Both the position numbers and the translations under genes were made by a program. A DNA stretch of 64,000 nucleotides from Pseudomonas cremoricolorata (GTDB taxonomy: Bacteria; Pseudomonadota; Gammaproteobacteria; Pseudomonadales; Pseudomonadaceae), in assembly GCF_000759535.1 (NCBI RefSeq), contig NZ_CP009455.1, positions 3,782,001 through 3,846,000 of the forward strand, given 5' to 3'. The notes below the pieces were generated by a model, which ran no database searches, was not told where the DNA came from, and saw only the letters and a program-made list of their open reading frames with translations. Below, one piece after another: positions 56,525 to 64,000 of the stretch. Numbering within the stretch: the first letter of the stretch is position 1; each line of letters starts with the position of its first letter.

Positions 56525-57133
56525 ATGAAACTGCTGCATATCGATTCGAGCATTCTCGGCGAGCATTCCGCCTCGCGTCAGCTCACCCAGCAGGTCGTGC
56601 AGGCCATGCAGGCCGCTGACCCGAGCATCGAAGTGACCTACCGTGACCTGGCCGCCGACGCCATCAGCCACTTCTCTGCCGCCACGCTGCTGGCCGCCGG
56701 TACTGCCGAACAAGCGCGCGATGCCGCCCAGGCCCACGAAGTGCAGCTCAGCGCCCAGACACTGGCCGAGTTCCTTGCCGCCGACACCGTGGTGATCGGT
56801 GCGCCAATGTACAACTTCAGTGTGCCGACCCAGCTCAAGGCGTGGATCGACCGCATCGCCGTTGCTGGGCAGACCTTCCGTTACACCGAAGCCGGCCCTG
56901 AAGGCCTGTGTGGCGGCAAGAAAGTGGTCTTGGTGTCCACCGCAGGCGGCATGCACCAAGGCCAGCCGAGCGGTGTCGGCCATGAAGATTTCCTGCGCGT
57001 GTTCCTCGGCTTCATCGGCATCACCGACATTCAGGTCGTGCGCGCCGAAGGCCTGGCCTACGGTGAAGAGCAGCGCAGCAGCGCCTTGCAGGGCGCCAAG
57101 GCGCAGATTGCCGAAGCCTTCAGCGCCGCCTGA
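56525..57133 (+). CDS. azoR: FMN-dependent NADH:quinone/azo oxidoreductase AzoR
   Basis: This 202-residue flavodoxin-fold enzyme reduces quinones and azo dyes with NADH and FMN. Motifs are the opening [38 protein letters not shown] (FMN contact) and STAGGMHQG. The start ATG 56525 follows AGGAG. A divergent LysR gene lies upstream and a strong terminator downstream. Confidence 0.94.
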   Translation: MKLLHIDSSILGEHSASRQLTQQVVQAMQAADPSIEVTYRDLAADAISHFSAATLLAAGTAEQARDAAQAHEVQLSAQTLAEFLAADTVVIGAPMYNFSVPTQLKAWIDRIAVAGQTFRYTEAGPEGLCGGKKVVLVSTAGGMHQGQPSGVGHEDFLRVFLGFIGITDIQVVRAEGLAYGEEQRSSALQGAKAQIAEAFSAA

Positions 57134-57150
57134 CCGTCCAAAGCCTCGCC

Positions 57151-57176
57151 ACCACCGGCCCACGCCGGTGGTTTTC
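57151..57176 (+). terminator. Intrinsic terminator of azoR
   Basis: Nine-base perfect arms ACCACCGGC / GCCGGTGGT with a 4-base loop are followed by TTTTC, 18 bases after the azoR stop. This is a convincing Rho-independent terminator. Confidence 0.85.
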
Positions 57177-57254
57177 ATCGAGTTTTCATCTGTGCCCTGA
57201 GCCGGCGAGCCTAAGCTCAGGGCAGCGCTGACACCCTGACCCTGGGATCGCAGG

Positions 57255-58331
57255 ATGAAAACACCTCGCCGTCTGTGGCCTGCGTTACTTGCCGGCCTGT
57301 TGCTGCAATCGCTCGCCCATGCCGAAACTGCAGCGCGCCCTGCACGCTGGAATGCCGCCGTGCAGTGGCTGCAGCTCAGCGATCCGGTCGACGCCAGCCC
57401 GATGGCGGCGCTGGCGTTCTACCCGTCGACGGCGCCTGCCGCCCACAGCCGCATCGACGGCTACGACGTGGCAGCAGGCCTCGACCAGCCCCTGGCACGT
57501 GGGCGCTTCCCATTGGTGGTGGTGTCCCACGGCAACAGCGGCAGCCCGCTGGCGCTGCATGACCTGGCCACGGCGCTGGCCGAGCAGGGATTCATCGTGG
57601 TTGCAGTGGTGCATCCGGGTGACAACGACCGTGACCACAGCCGCCTGGGCGCGCTGAGCAATGTCTACGGTCGTCCCCTGCAGCTGAGCGCAGCCATCAC
57701 CGCAGCCCGTGAAGACAGTCGTTTGCGGCAAGGTCTGGATGAGGGGCAGGTGGGCGTCATCGGCTATTCGGCAGGCGGCGAGACGGCACTGATCATGGCT
57801 GGCGCCAGGCCGGACTTGCAGCGCCTGGAGCAATACTGCCAACGCTTCCCCGATGACCGTGACGCCTGCAAGACCCGGGGCGTACTGATTGCCGATCATG
57901 CCGAGCTCGCTGCCCAGCAAGATCCGCGCATCGGTGCGGCGTTGCTGATGGCGCCGCTGAGCCTGCTGTTCGGTCGCCAGGCACTCAGTAGCGTGCAGGT
58001 GCCGACGCTGATCTACAGCGGCGATCAGGACCAGCTGTTGGCGCTGGAACACAATGCTGATGCCTTGGCACGCAAGCTGCCGCAAGTGTCTGACTATCGG
58101 CTGCTCAATGGCGCGGGGCATTTCGTCTTCATGGCCCCTTGCGACGAGCGTCAACAGCGGCGCATGCCAGTGCTGTGCGAAGACGGCGAGGGGGTCGACC
58201 GCCATGATATCCACCAGACGCTACAGGAGGAGGCAGCGAGGTTTTTCAGCGAAACGTTGCGAGGCGATCAATCCGCAACCATCGCTGAACGACAGCCGGT
58301 GCCAGCACTGCGCGCGGCGGCAGCCCGCTGA
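57255..58331 (+). CDS. Secreted alpha/beta hydrolase (dienelactone hydrolase-like)
   Basis: This 358-residue hydrolase has a signal peptide (cleavage near residue 23, AHA-ET). The nucleophile elbow is GYSAGGE, the acid is in SGDQDQ and the base in GAGHFVF, completing a Ser-Asp-His triad. HGNSGSPLALHD supplies the oxyanion hole. It resembles predicted dienelactone hydrolases and PAF-acetylhydrolase-like lipases, so the substrate is an ester or lactone in the periplasm. No ligand gene is nearby. Confidence 0.82.
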   Translation: MKTPRRLWPALLAGLLLQSLAHAETAARPARWNAAVQWLQLSDPVDASPMAALAFYPSTAPAAHSRIDGYDVAAGLDQPLARGRFPLVVVSHGNSGSPLALHDLATALAEQGFIVVAVVHPGDNDRDHSRLGALSNVYGRPLQLSAAITAAREDSRLRQGLDEGQVGVIGYSAGGETALIMAGARPDLQRLEQYCQRFPDDRDACKTRGVLIADHAELAAQQDPRIGAALLMAPLSLLFGRQALSSVQVPTLIYSGDQDQLLALEHNADALARKLPQVSDYRLLNGAGHFVFMAPCDERQQRRMPVLCEDGEGVDRHDIHQTLQEEAARFFSETLRGDQSATIAERQPVPALRAAAAR

Positions 58332-58368
58332 GATCGGCGAGCCGCCGCGCAGGGTTGGCAATACGGCA

Positions 58369-58548
58369 TCAGCCGTCGGATTGTTCTTCCGGCGGCACCT
58401 GGCCTTGCGGACACTCTGCGACCTCTGGCTCTTCAGGCAGCTCAGGATCGGGCTCAGGGTTGAACGGGCGTGCGCCATCGGGAAGCGGTTCGCCTGGGTT
58501 GCGCAGGTTGTCATCGATGTACGGATCGGGTTCGCCTGGGTCAGCCAT
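58369..58548 (-). CDS. Acidic proline-rich small protein of unknown function
   Basis: This 59-residue protein starts MADPGEPDPYIDDNLRNPGE and is dominated by Pro, Glu and Asp, for example PDPELPEEPEVAE. A perfect GAGGAG lies 6 bases before ATG 58548, supporting expression. It has no cysteine pair, membrane helix or known domain and is probably disordered. It lies just downstream of the recombinase gene on the same strand. Confidence 0.6.
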   Translation of the reverse strand: MADPGEPDPYIDDNLRNPGEPLPDGARPFNPEPDPELPEEPEVAECPQGQVPPEEQSDG

Positions 58549-58610
58549 GGTGCGCTCCTCGTGCAATGACGTGGGTGTCAGGGGTTAGGTCATCGCAGTG
58601 GCTAGGGCGT

Positions 58611-59561
58611 TCAGTCTTTTCCGGGCAGCAGCGGCGTTGGCGCAGGGACGGCCAGCTCGCCGAAGCGCTGCGCGGCATCGATGTAGCGCAGGGCTGACTT
58701 GGCGTCCTTCCAGCCGACATAACTCATCAGGGCTTTGAGTTCCCAGCCGTTGGCCGTGGCCCAGGTGGCGAAACCGCGGCGCAGCGAGTGGCCGGTGTAC
58801 AGCGCAGCCGGCAGTTGCGCCCGTTCCAGCATGCGCCGTAGCAGGCCGATCAGGCTGTTGCTGTTGAGTGCGGCGTCGCTGAGGTTGCCCCAGCGATCGA
58901 GCTTGCGAAACACCGGGCCACGGGCCAGGCCTGCCACTTCGATCCACTGCAGGTAGGCGTTGACCGGACACAGCGCCTTGAGCGCCGGGGTGCGGTGCTG
59001 CACACCCAGGCCTTCGCGGTCGCCCTTGCTGCGTGGCAGGTACAGGCTGATGCCGACACCGGCCTCGGCCTGAATATGCTCGACCTGCAAGCGCGCCAAC
59101 TCATCACCACGAAAGCCACGCCAGAACCCCAGCAGCAGCAAGGCTCGGTCGCGACGGGCGCGCAACAGGGCAGGCAGATCGTGGGCGGCCTCGGCCTGCT
59201 GGGCTTCTGTCTCGAAGCACTGCACGGCGGTGCGCACGTGCTGGAGCAGCAGCGGGGTGGCCTGACGGGCCTGAGCCGGATGCAGCGTGCGGATGCCGCG
59301 CAGCACCTGGCGTACCAGCGGGGCTTTGGTCGGATCGGGAAAGCCCTGGCTCAGGTGCCATTGACCGAGCGCGGCCAGGCGTTGGCGCAACGTACTGACC
59401 GCATGCACGTCGGCATGCTCGACCAGGTAGCGGGCGATGCTGTCGGCCGTGGCGGGCAGGAAGCCACCCCAGTGCACCTCGAAGTGCTCGACGGCAGCCT
59501 GGTAGCTGCGCCGGGTATTGTCGCGGGTCGCGGCGCGAACATAGCGTTCGATGTCGGTCAT
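58611..59561 (-). CDS. Tyrosine recombinase (TnpS-like site-specific integrase)
   Basis: This 316-residue tyrosine recombinase has the expected catalytic set: Arg151 (GFRGDEL), Lys179 (RSKGD), His258 and Arg261 (HSLRR), Trp284 in the His/Trp position (YVGW) and nucleophile Tyr293 (LRYID). The N-terminal SAM-like core-binding domain is at 1-95. Size and motif style resemble TnpS, the cointegrate resolvase of Tn4651-type elements. A KfrA/TnpT-like gene lies 2.7 kb away on the other strand. It is not next to a tRNA and no att repeat is seen, so it is probably resident rather than a phage integrase. Confidence 0.85.
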   Translation of the reverse strand: MTDIERYVRAATRDNTRRSYQAAVEHFEVHWGGFLPATADSIARYLVEHADVHAVSTLRQRLAALGQWHLSQGFPDPTKAPLVRQVLRGIRTLHPAQARQATPLLLQHVRTAVQCFETEAQQAEAAHDLPALLRARRDRALLLLGFWRGFRGDELARLQVEHIQAEAGVGISLYLPRSKGDREGLGVQHRTPALKALCPVNAYLQWIEVAGLARGPVFRKLDRWGNLSDAALNSNSLIGLLRRMLERAQLPAALYTGHSLRRGFATWATANGWELKALMSYVGWKDAKSALRYIDAAQRFGELAVPAPTPLLPGKD

Positions 59562-59629
59562 GGGTCAGGCCATCGGGGTGGACAATGGCCGCCACCTTAA
59601 ACCAGCCGTCGACCCCGGCCAAGGGCCGT

Positions 59630-62029
59630 TCAATGGCTACAGGCAGCGTCCTGGACGCCGCTGAAGGGTGGATACTCGGCCAATTGCCGGGCCGACAGCG
59701 GGCGGCTGAAGTGATACCCCTGGGCAACGTCGCAGCCCGCAAGCTTCAGGCACACCACTTGCTCGCGGGTTTCCACGCCCTCGGCAACCACCTCCAGACC
59801 CAGGCGCTTGGCCAGGATAATGGTCGAGGACACGATCGGACTGTCGTCATAGCTATTGGACAGCGGCGCGATCAGCGCACGGTCGATCTTCAGCTTGCTC
59901 AGCGGCAGCGATTGCAAATGGGCGAAACCGGCATAGCCACAACCGAAGTCGTCCAGGCTGACGCCTATTCCGGCAGCGCGTAGCCGGCGCAGATGCTCCA
60001 GCGCCATACCTTCGCCGTCCAGTACGGTGGTTTCGGTGATTTCCAGTTCCAGGCGTGCCGGCTCCAGGCCGTACTCCTGAAGGGTGATCAGTAGCCGTTC
60101 GCTGAAGTCGTTCTGGCGCAACTGCAGCGCCGAGACGTTCACTGCCAAACGTGCGTCGGCAGCAGCTGCGGGCCAGTCACGCAAGGCCTGGCACGCCAGG
60201 CGGAGCACCTCCCAGCCCAGGGCGACGATGAATCCGCTGCGCTCGGCCAGGCCGATGAAGCGGTCCGGGTAGAGCAGGCCGAATGCAGGATGGTTCCAGC
60301 GCACCAAGGCTTCATAGCCGATTACCTGCAAGGTATCGAGGCGCAACTGCGGCTGGAAGTGCAGTACGAACTGACGCTCGGCCAGGGCACTGCCGAACGC
60401 TTGTTCCAGGGTGAAGGCCTGGATGTCGGCGAGGTTCAGCGAGGGATCGAAGAAGCGGTATTGCGCGCGACCGGCCTGTTTGGCCGAGTACATCGCAGCG
60501 TCGGCGCAGCGAATCAAGGTGTCGATGTCCTGACCATCGCGCGGGCAGATACTGACGCCGACACTAGGACTGGTGTTGACCTCCTGGCCATCGAGGGCAT
60601 ACGTGGCCGAGAGCTTTTCCACCAGCGCGCGCACCCAGGCGTCGATCTGCTCTTCGCTGCGCTCGCCGGCCAGCAATACCACGAATTCATCGCCGCCAAA
60701 GCGCGAGGCCTGGTCGGTGCTGCCCAGCAGACGCTGGATACGCCCAGCCACCGCTTGCAACAGCAGGTCGCCGACCTTATGCCCGAGCGAATCGTTGATC
60801 GATTTGAAGCGATCCATGTCGATGAACAGTATCGCCAGCAATTGCCTCCTGCCACGCTGCACCGTCAGTGCCTGGCTGGCGATCTCGACGAACTGGCGGC
60901 GGTTGTGCAGCCCACTCAAGTGGTCGGTCGCGGCGGCGTGACTGCTCAGACGATGGGCGTCTTCCAGGCGGCCGATCAGTTGCTGATTCACCTGCTGCGC
61001 CTGTTCCAGCGCGCAGAAGGCGTCCTGACGCTTGCGCAACAGCCGCAGCCCCCAGGCCAGGCCGGCGAGGATCATCAGCGTCATGCACAGGTTCAGCCAC
61101 AACTGGCGGGTGTACGTGGCGTTGACCGCAGCGAGGATCTCATCTTCACGCTGGCTGACGACGATACTGAAGCCGTGATCGGACATGCGCCGGTACAGGC
61201 TCTGAAAGACGCCTGCGGGCGAAGACTGGGTGAGCAATCCGGCATCGTTGGCGATCGCCGGGAGGCTTGGGATCAATGCGTCACTGACTGGCGTCACGCC
61301 TCGGCCATCGATGCGCAGGCGCTCCTGGCCGTCGTCCTGCAACAGCCGCACCCGTCCGCTTTGGCCCAGATCGATGTGCTGAAACAGCACCGCCAGGTAG
61401 TCGATGTCCAGCTCGACCAGCAGCAGGCTGTCGAGTCGGCTGCCCACTCCCTCGCCGAGCGGCAGCATGAACAGCAGGCGCGGGGTGTCGTCGCTGGCAA
61501 CAGACGTCGGCGCGTCAGTGTGTACCAGCAAGGGATGCAGACCCTGCTGACCGACATGCTCGACCAGTTGCGCCAACCAGGCTTCAGGCAGCCGCGTTCG
61601 GTCCTGGTCATCACTGGAGGACAGCAGGCGCCCATCCCGGCTGTAAAGGGCCATGCGCTGGAATACCGGGTCCTGGGCCAGCAGTTGCGCCAGGCTGAAG
61701 TCGGTCTGGCGCAGCGCCTTCATGCCGTCCTGGGTCACGCGACCCACCACCTGCGCGCGATCGACCACCTGACGCAGGCTTTCACCCACCACACTCGCCA
61801 AATTCAGGTGCTCAGCCGCCTTGGCCTGCAGTGCCTGCTCGCGGGCGGCGGCCTTTTGGGTGAAATGCAGCCCCCAGAGAAACACCAGGGTGATGGCGCA
61901 CAAGGCCAGAAGCAACTGCGGCAGCAAGCGCGCCGAAGAGAGTGAGCGTCGTGTCACGAAGGGCGAGTCCAGCAGAAGGGATGCGGAAAAGTACGACAGA
62001 AAGATGACAACCGAATGACTGATGGCCAT
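59630..62029 (-). CDS. Membrane-bound GGDEF-EAL diguanylate cyclase/phosphodiesterase
   Basis: This 799-residue c-di-GMP enzyme has membrane helices at about 36-55 and 310-331 with a periplasmic dCache-like sensor between. The GGDEF motif is intact (RFGGDEF, 445-449), but the inhibitory RxxD site is not (Gly436, not Arg). The EAL domain is intact (YEALVRW, 573-575, DDFGCGY and EGVET). Both activities are therefore possible. It lies between the recombinase and the KfrA/TnpT-like genes, 68 bases upstream of the recombinase gene on the same strand. Confidence 0.92.
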   Translation of the reverse strand: MAISHSVVIFLSYFSASLLLDSPFVTRRSLSSARLLPQLLLALCAITLVFLWGLHFTQKAAAREQALQAKAAEHLNLASVVGESLRQVVDRAQVVGRVTQDGMKALRQTDFSLAQLLAQDPVFQRMALYSRDGRLLSSSDDQDRTRLPEAWLAQLVEHVGQQGLHPLLVHTDAPTSVASDDTPRLLFMLPLGEGVGSRLDSLLLVELDIDYLAVLFQHIDLGQSGRVRLLQDDGQERLRIDGRGVTPVSDALIPSLPAIANDAGLLTQSSPAGVFQSLYRRMSDHGFSIVVSQREDEILAAVNATYTRQLWLNLCMTLMILAGLAWGLRLLRKRQDAFCALEQAQQVNQQLIGRLEDAHRLSSHAAATDHLSGLHNRRQFVEIASQALTVQRGRRQLLAILFIDMDRFKSINDSLGHKVGDLLLQAVAGRIQRLLGSTDQASRFGGDEFVVLLAGERSEEQIDAWVRALVEKLSATYALDGQEVNTSPSVGVSICPRDGQDIDTLIRCADAAMYSAKQAGRAQYRFFDPSLNLADIQAFTLEQAFGSALAERQFVLHFQPQLRLDTLQVIGYEALVRWNHPAFGLLYPDRFIGLAERSGFIVALGWEVLRLACQALRDWPAAAADARLAVNVSALQLRQNDFSERLLITLQEYGLEPARLELEITETTVLDGEGMALEHLRRLRAAGIGVSLDDFGCGYAGFAHLQSLPLSKLKIDRALIAPLSNSYDDSPIVSSTIILAKRLGLEVVAEGVETREQVVCLKLAGCDVAQGYHFSRPLSARQLAEYPPFSGVQDAACSH

Positions 62030-62174
62030 GTGCCTTGACGGATGCGTTTCACAGGCGCTCCTGAGGGGCTGCCGGCTTTTAAACCGGCGCCCTGCGTCTG
62101 ACTACGAAACGTGCTGGCTGGTACTCCATACATACCGGTCGCACTGACTTGAACGAAAAATCACAGCAAATCAT

Positions 62175-62200
62175 TAATCACATGCGATAAGCCGTGATTA
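62175..62200. promoter_or_regulatory. Inverted repeat TAATCAC-N12-GTGATTA, possible recombination core
   Basis: Perfect 7-base arms extend weakly to about 10 bases around a 6-base centre (CGATAA), the geometry of a tyrosine-recombinase core. It lies in the 269-base gap between the GGDEF-EAL gene and the TnpT-like gene, where Tn4651-type systems carry their resolution site. Confidence 0.35.
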
Positions 62201-62248
62201 TTTGATCTTAGAAATAGCTTGTGATCTCCAGATTACGCTTGCAGAATC

Positions 62249-62280
62249 GGTACGTAATTACGTGGTACATACCATGGTAC
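62249..62280 (+). promoter_or_regulatory. GGTAC cluster upstream of the KfrA/TnpT-like gene
   Basis: Three GGTAC boxes start at 62249, 62264 and 62276, embedded in palindromes ACGTAATTACGT (62252-62263) and TACCATGGTA (62270-62279), ending 18 bases before the start codon. This is a likely autoregulatory operator for the encoded KfrA-like protein. Confidence 0.45.
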
Positions 62281-62298
62281 GAAATAATAGGAGCGGAC

Positions 62299-63309
62299 AT
62301 GGCCCGTGGCGGCATCAACAGGGCGGTAGTGCAGCAGGCGCGGCAGGCGCTGATCGCCCGTGGCGAGCACCCGAGCATCGATGCGATACGTATCGAACTC
62401 GGCAATACCGGTTCCAAAACCACCATTCACCGCTATCTGAAGGAGCTGGAAGCGCTTGCACCGTCGCCGCAGGCGCAGGGCCCTGCGCTCAGCGAGCAGC
62501 TAGGTGCCTTGGTGCAACAGCTCGCCGAGCAGCTCGAAGTCGAAGCCCAAGCGGAGCTGCACGCGGCGCAGAGCGCCTTCGCCGAGCAGCGCCAGCAGCT
62601 CGAAACGCAACTGCAAGTGGCTCAGCAGGCCCTTGCCGCAGCGCACCAGCAAGCCGAGGTTCAGGCCAGCGCCTTGGCGGCAGAATCCGAGCGGCTGCAG
62701 GCAACTACCGCGTCGCTACAGGCTGAACAGCTGCGCAATGCCAGCCTCAATCAATCCCTCGGCGAACTGCAGGTGCGCCTCACCGACAAGGACGAACATC
62801 TGCGTTCGCTGGAAGAAAAGCACCGGCACGCCCGCGATGCTCTCGAGCACTATCGCGCCGCCAGCCGCGAGCAGCGTGAGCAGGAGCAGCGCCGCCATGA
62901 AGGCCAGGTGCAGCAGTTGCAGGTCGAGCTGCGGCAGTTACAGCAGAGCCTGGTGGTCAGGCAGGACGAGCTGACCCGGCTGCACCGCGACAACGAGCGG
63001 GCGCAGGGCGAGCAGCGCCATGCGCTCGCGCAATTGGCCCTGCGCGACGAATTGCTTGAGCAGCGTGACGCCCAGATCGAAGGCTTGCGCTCGATGCTGG
63101 CCCAAGTGCAGGGCGCCAGTGACGAGCTGCGCAGGCACACCGCGCAGCAGGCGCAGCGTCTGGAGCAGCGCCAGTCGCTGTGTACTGAGCAGGCCAGGCA
63201 GCTGGAACGTTTACAGAACGAGCTGACCCAACAGCACAACGCCTTGCGCGAAAGTCGAGAGGAGTGTGCGCAGTTGAGAGCGCGAGGGGAGCAGCGAGCG
63301 GAGGAGTAG
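62299..63309 (+). CDS. KfrA-N domain coiled-coil DNA-binding protein (TnpT-like)
   Basis: This 336-residue protein has an N-terminal DNA-binding domain of the KfrA type (MARGGINRAVVQQARQAL, NTGSKTTIHRYLKELE), then about 250 residues of Gln/Glu/Arg-rich coiled coil to the C-terminus. KfrA is a plasmid DNA-binding protein with a long alpha tail; TnpT of Tn4651 has the same architecture and helps TnpS resolve cointegrates. The start ATG 62299 has AGGAG at 5 bases. It diverges from the GGDEF-EAL/recombinase pair and is followed by a terminator. Confidence 0.83.
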   Translation: MARGGINRAVVQQARQALIARGEHPSIDAIRIELGNTGSKTTIHRYLKELEALAPSPQAQGPALSEQLGALVQQLAEQLEVEAQAELHAAQSAFAEQRQQLETQLQVAQQALAAAHQQAEVQASALAAESERLQATTASLQAEQLRNASLNQSLGELQVRLTDKDEHLRSLEEKHRHARDALEHYRAASREQREQEQRRHEGQVQQLQVELRQLQQSLVVRQDELTRLHRDNERAQGEQRHALAQLALRDELLEQRDAQIEGLRSMLAQVQGASDELRRHTAQQAQRLEQRQSLCTEQARQLERLQNELTQQHNALRESREECAQLRARGEQRAEE

Positions 63310-63313
63310 AAGA

Positions 63314-63343
63314 CCCCCACCTGGTAGGTTTCCGAGGTGGGGG
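63314..63343. terminator. Bidirectional hairpin between convergent genes
   Basis: Perfect 9-base arms CCCCCACCT / AGGTGGGGG with a 12-base loop lie between the convergent KfrA-like gene and the small gene at 63351. It can serve both transcripts. Confidence 0.6.
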
Positions 63344-63350
63344 CTGGAAA

Positions 63351-63599
63351 TCAGCTTTCGGCTTTCTTCGCCGCGTCGACGCCGGCGCTGGACAACTTGA
63401 TCGGGTACGACAGACTCACCTGATGTTCGTCGATGCTCACCGCGCCGTCGTGGATCAGGCCGTCATCCTGAAGGGTCTTGAGCATCCCGGCGACGGCTTT
63501 CTCGCCCCGGTAGTTGTCGAGAATCTCCTTGCCCAGTCCATGTGGGTGGGCGTGCAAGAGTCGGGTCAGCAGCTCGGCTTGCAGGGCTTGATTGCTCAT
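63351..63599 (-). CDS. Small conserved protein of unknown function
   Basis: This 82-residue protein starts MSNQALQAELLTRLLHAHPH at ATG 63599, with AGAGG 7 bases upstream. The helix-rich N-terminus and the following DGLIHDGAVSIDEHQVSLSYP resemble a small winged-helix fold, but I cannot assign a family. It converges with the KfrA-like gene and diverges from the partial gene at the window end. Confidence 0.65.
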   Translation of the reverse strand: MSNQALQAELLTRLLHAHPHGLGKEILDNYRGEKAVAGMLKTLQDDGLIHDGAVSIDEHQVSLSYPIKLSSAGVDAAKKAES

Positions 63600-63812
63600 G
63601 TGGTTACCTCTTGATTGATTCATCGGCACAGCGAGTAGCGCCATGTGCATACGGTTGAGCCCTGACGCTGGCAAAGGTTTGATCTTTTTCCCGGCAGCGA
63701 CGCGGGGGAACCCTGACCGACCAAGCTTGTTCGGATGAATCAATGACGCTGCATCAACAGGCGCGGGCAGCTATAGTCAGCGCCGGCAAAAGCTCCAGCA
63801 ACAGGGATTGCA

Positions 63813-64000
63813 ATGCGCTCAGGCACACAACAGGACGATGACGGCCTCTTCACGGCAACCGGCGAAGCGCGGGCGGTGGCGCTGTTCAGGCTGGTGGCGA
63901 GCTTCATGGCGGTGGTCATGCTGACCTTCGTGCTGGTCGAGGGCTGGCGTATCTGGCGTGATTACCGACATGCCCTGACCAACGCTCAGGACGCCGTGAC
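63813..64000 (+). CDS. N-terminus of a membrane sensor protein (3' end outside window)
   Basis: ATG 63813, with AGGGA upstream, opens MRSGTQQDDDGLFTATGEAR, followed by a membrane helix (LVASFMAVVMLTFVLVEGW) and the start of a helical periplasmic segment with RIWRDYRHALTNAQDAV. This arrangement is common at the start of Pseudomonas dCache GGDEF/EAL or histidine-kinase sensors. About 62 codons are visible, so the output domain is unknown. Confidence 0.6.
   Translation, partial: MRSGTQQDDDGLFTATGEARAVALFRLVASFMAVVMLTFVLVEGWRIWRDYRHALTNAQDAV

Noticed and set aside
58611..59561. Integrase of a genomic island or prophage
   Set aside because: No tRNA gene, att repeat or phage genes lie nearby, and the surrounding genes look like ordinary chromosome.
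58611..63309. An active Tn4651-type transposon
   Set aside because: No tnpA, no terminal inverted repeats and no cargo boundaries are visible; only the resolution-type genes resemble that element.

Overview
This 64 kb window is a GC-rich Pseudomonas chromosome segment, most likely from the P. putida group. The basis is the near-complete similarity of DpkA, AmaC, MexF and the Fap proteins to Pseudomonas proteins as I remember them, plus one P. putida-style REP-like hairpin. I saw no tRNA, rRNA, CRISPR array, complete insertion sequence or prophage. No database search was run; all names rest on reading motifs and recalled family sequences.

Layout. 1-4457: housekeeping block lpxH-ppiB (-) diverging from glnS-cysS (+). 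4573-9564: a catabolic island (IclR regulator, Tat-exported amidohydrolase, ACS-type MFS permease, D-2-hydroxyacid dehydrogenase, RraA/LigK-like aldolase). 9622-16328: MFS exporter, dCache chemoreceptor with a FliA-like promoter, NhaC-type antiporter, an orphan FecR with no sigma factor beside it, and a GNAT acetyltransferase. 16336-23034: a MexEF-OprN-type efflux operon with a MexT-like box upstream, then a pirin. 23255-27715: two adjacent SF1 helicase-like genes, the first with an unusual N-terminal GxxxG ladder. 27818-31485: sad-type aldehyde dehydrogenase diverging from a PtrR-like LysR gene, a KGG stress protein and Ku. 31495-34186: small genes, an RHS remnant and a bicupin. 34381-38519: class-I glutamine amidotransferase, dpkA and amaC (D-lysine catabolism), mobA. 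38655-45149: a second RND pump without its own outer-membrane gene, diverging from an RstA/RstB-like two-component system. 45191-52473: an LTA-synthase-type phosphotransferase and the complete fapABCDEF functional-amyloid operon. 52794-58331: nicotinamide riboside salvage pair, uppP, DUF1294, LysR/azoR pair, alpha/beta hydrolase. 58369-64000: a tyrosine recombinase and a KfrA/TnpT-like coiled-coil protein flanking a GGDEF-EAL gene, then the start of another membrane protein.

The most informative signals are regulatory. The fap operon has a sigma-54 -24/-12 element preceded by three spaced copies of TGTTTCA-N4-TGAAACA (one perfect, two degenerate), the layout expected for an enhancer-binding protein. 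A strong intrinsic terminator lies between fapC and fapD and could set subunit-to-export stoichiometry. Other points worth following are the two-gene helicase module with a FliH-like glycine repeat, and the chromosomal TnpS/TnpT-like pair split by a c-di-GMP enzyme.
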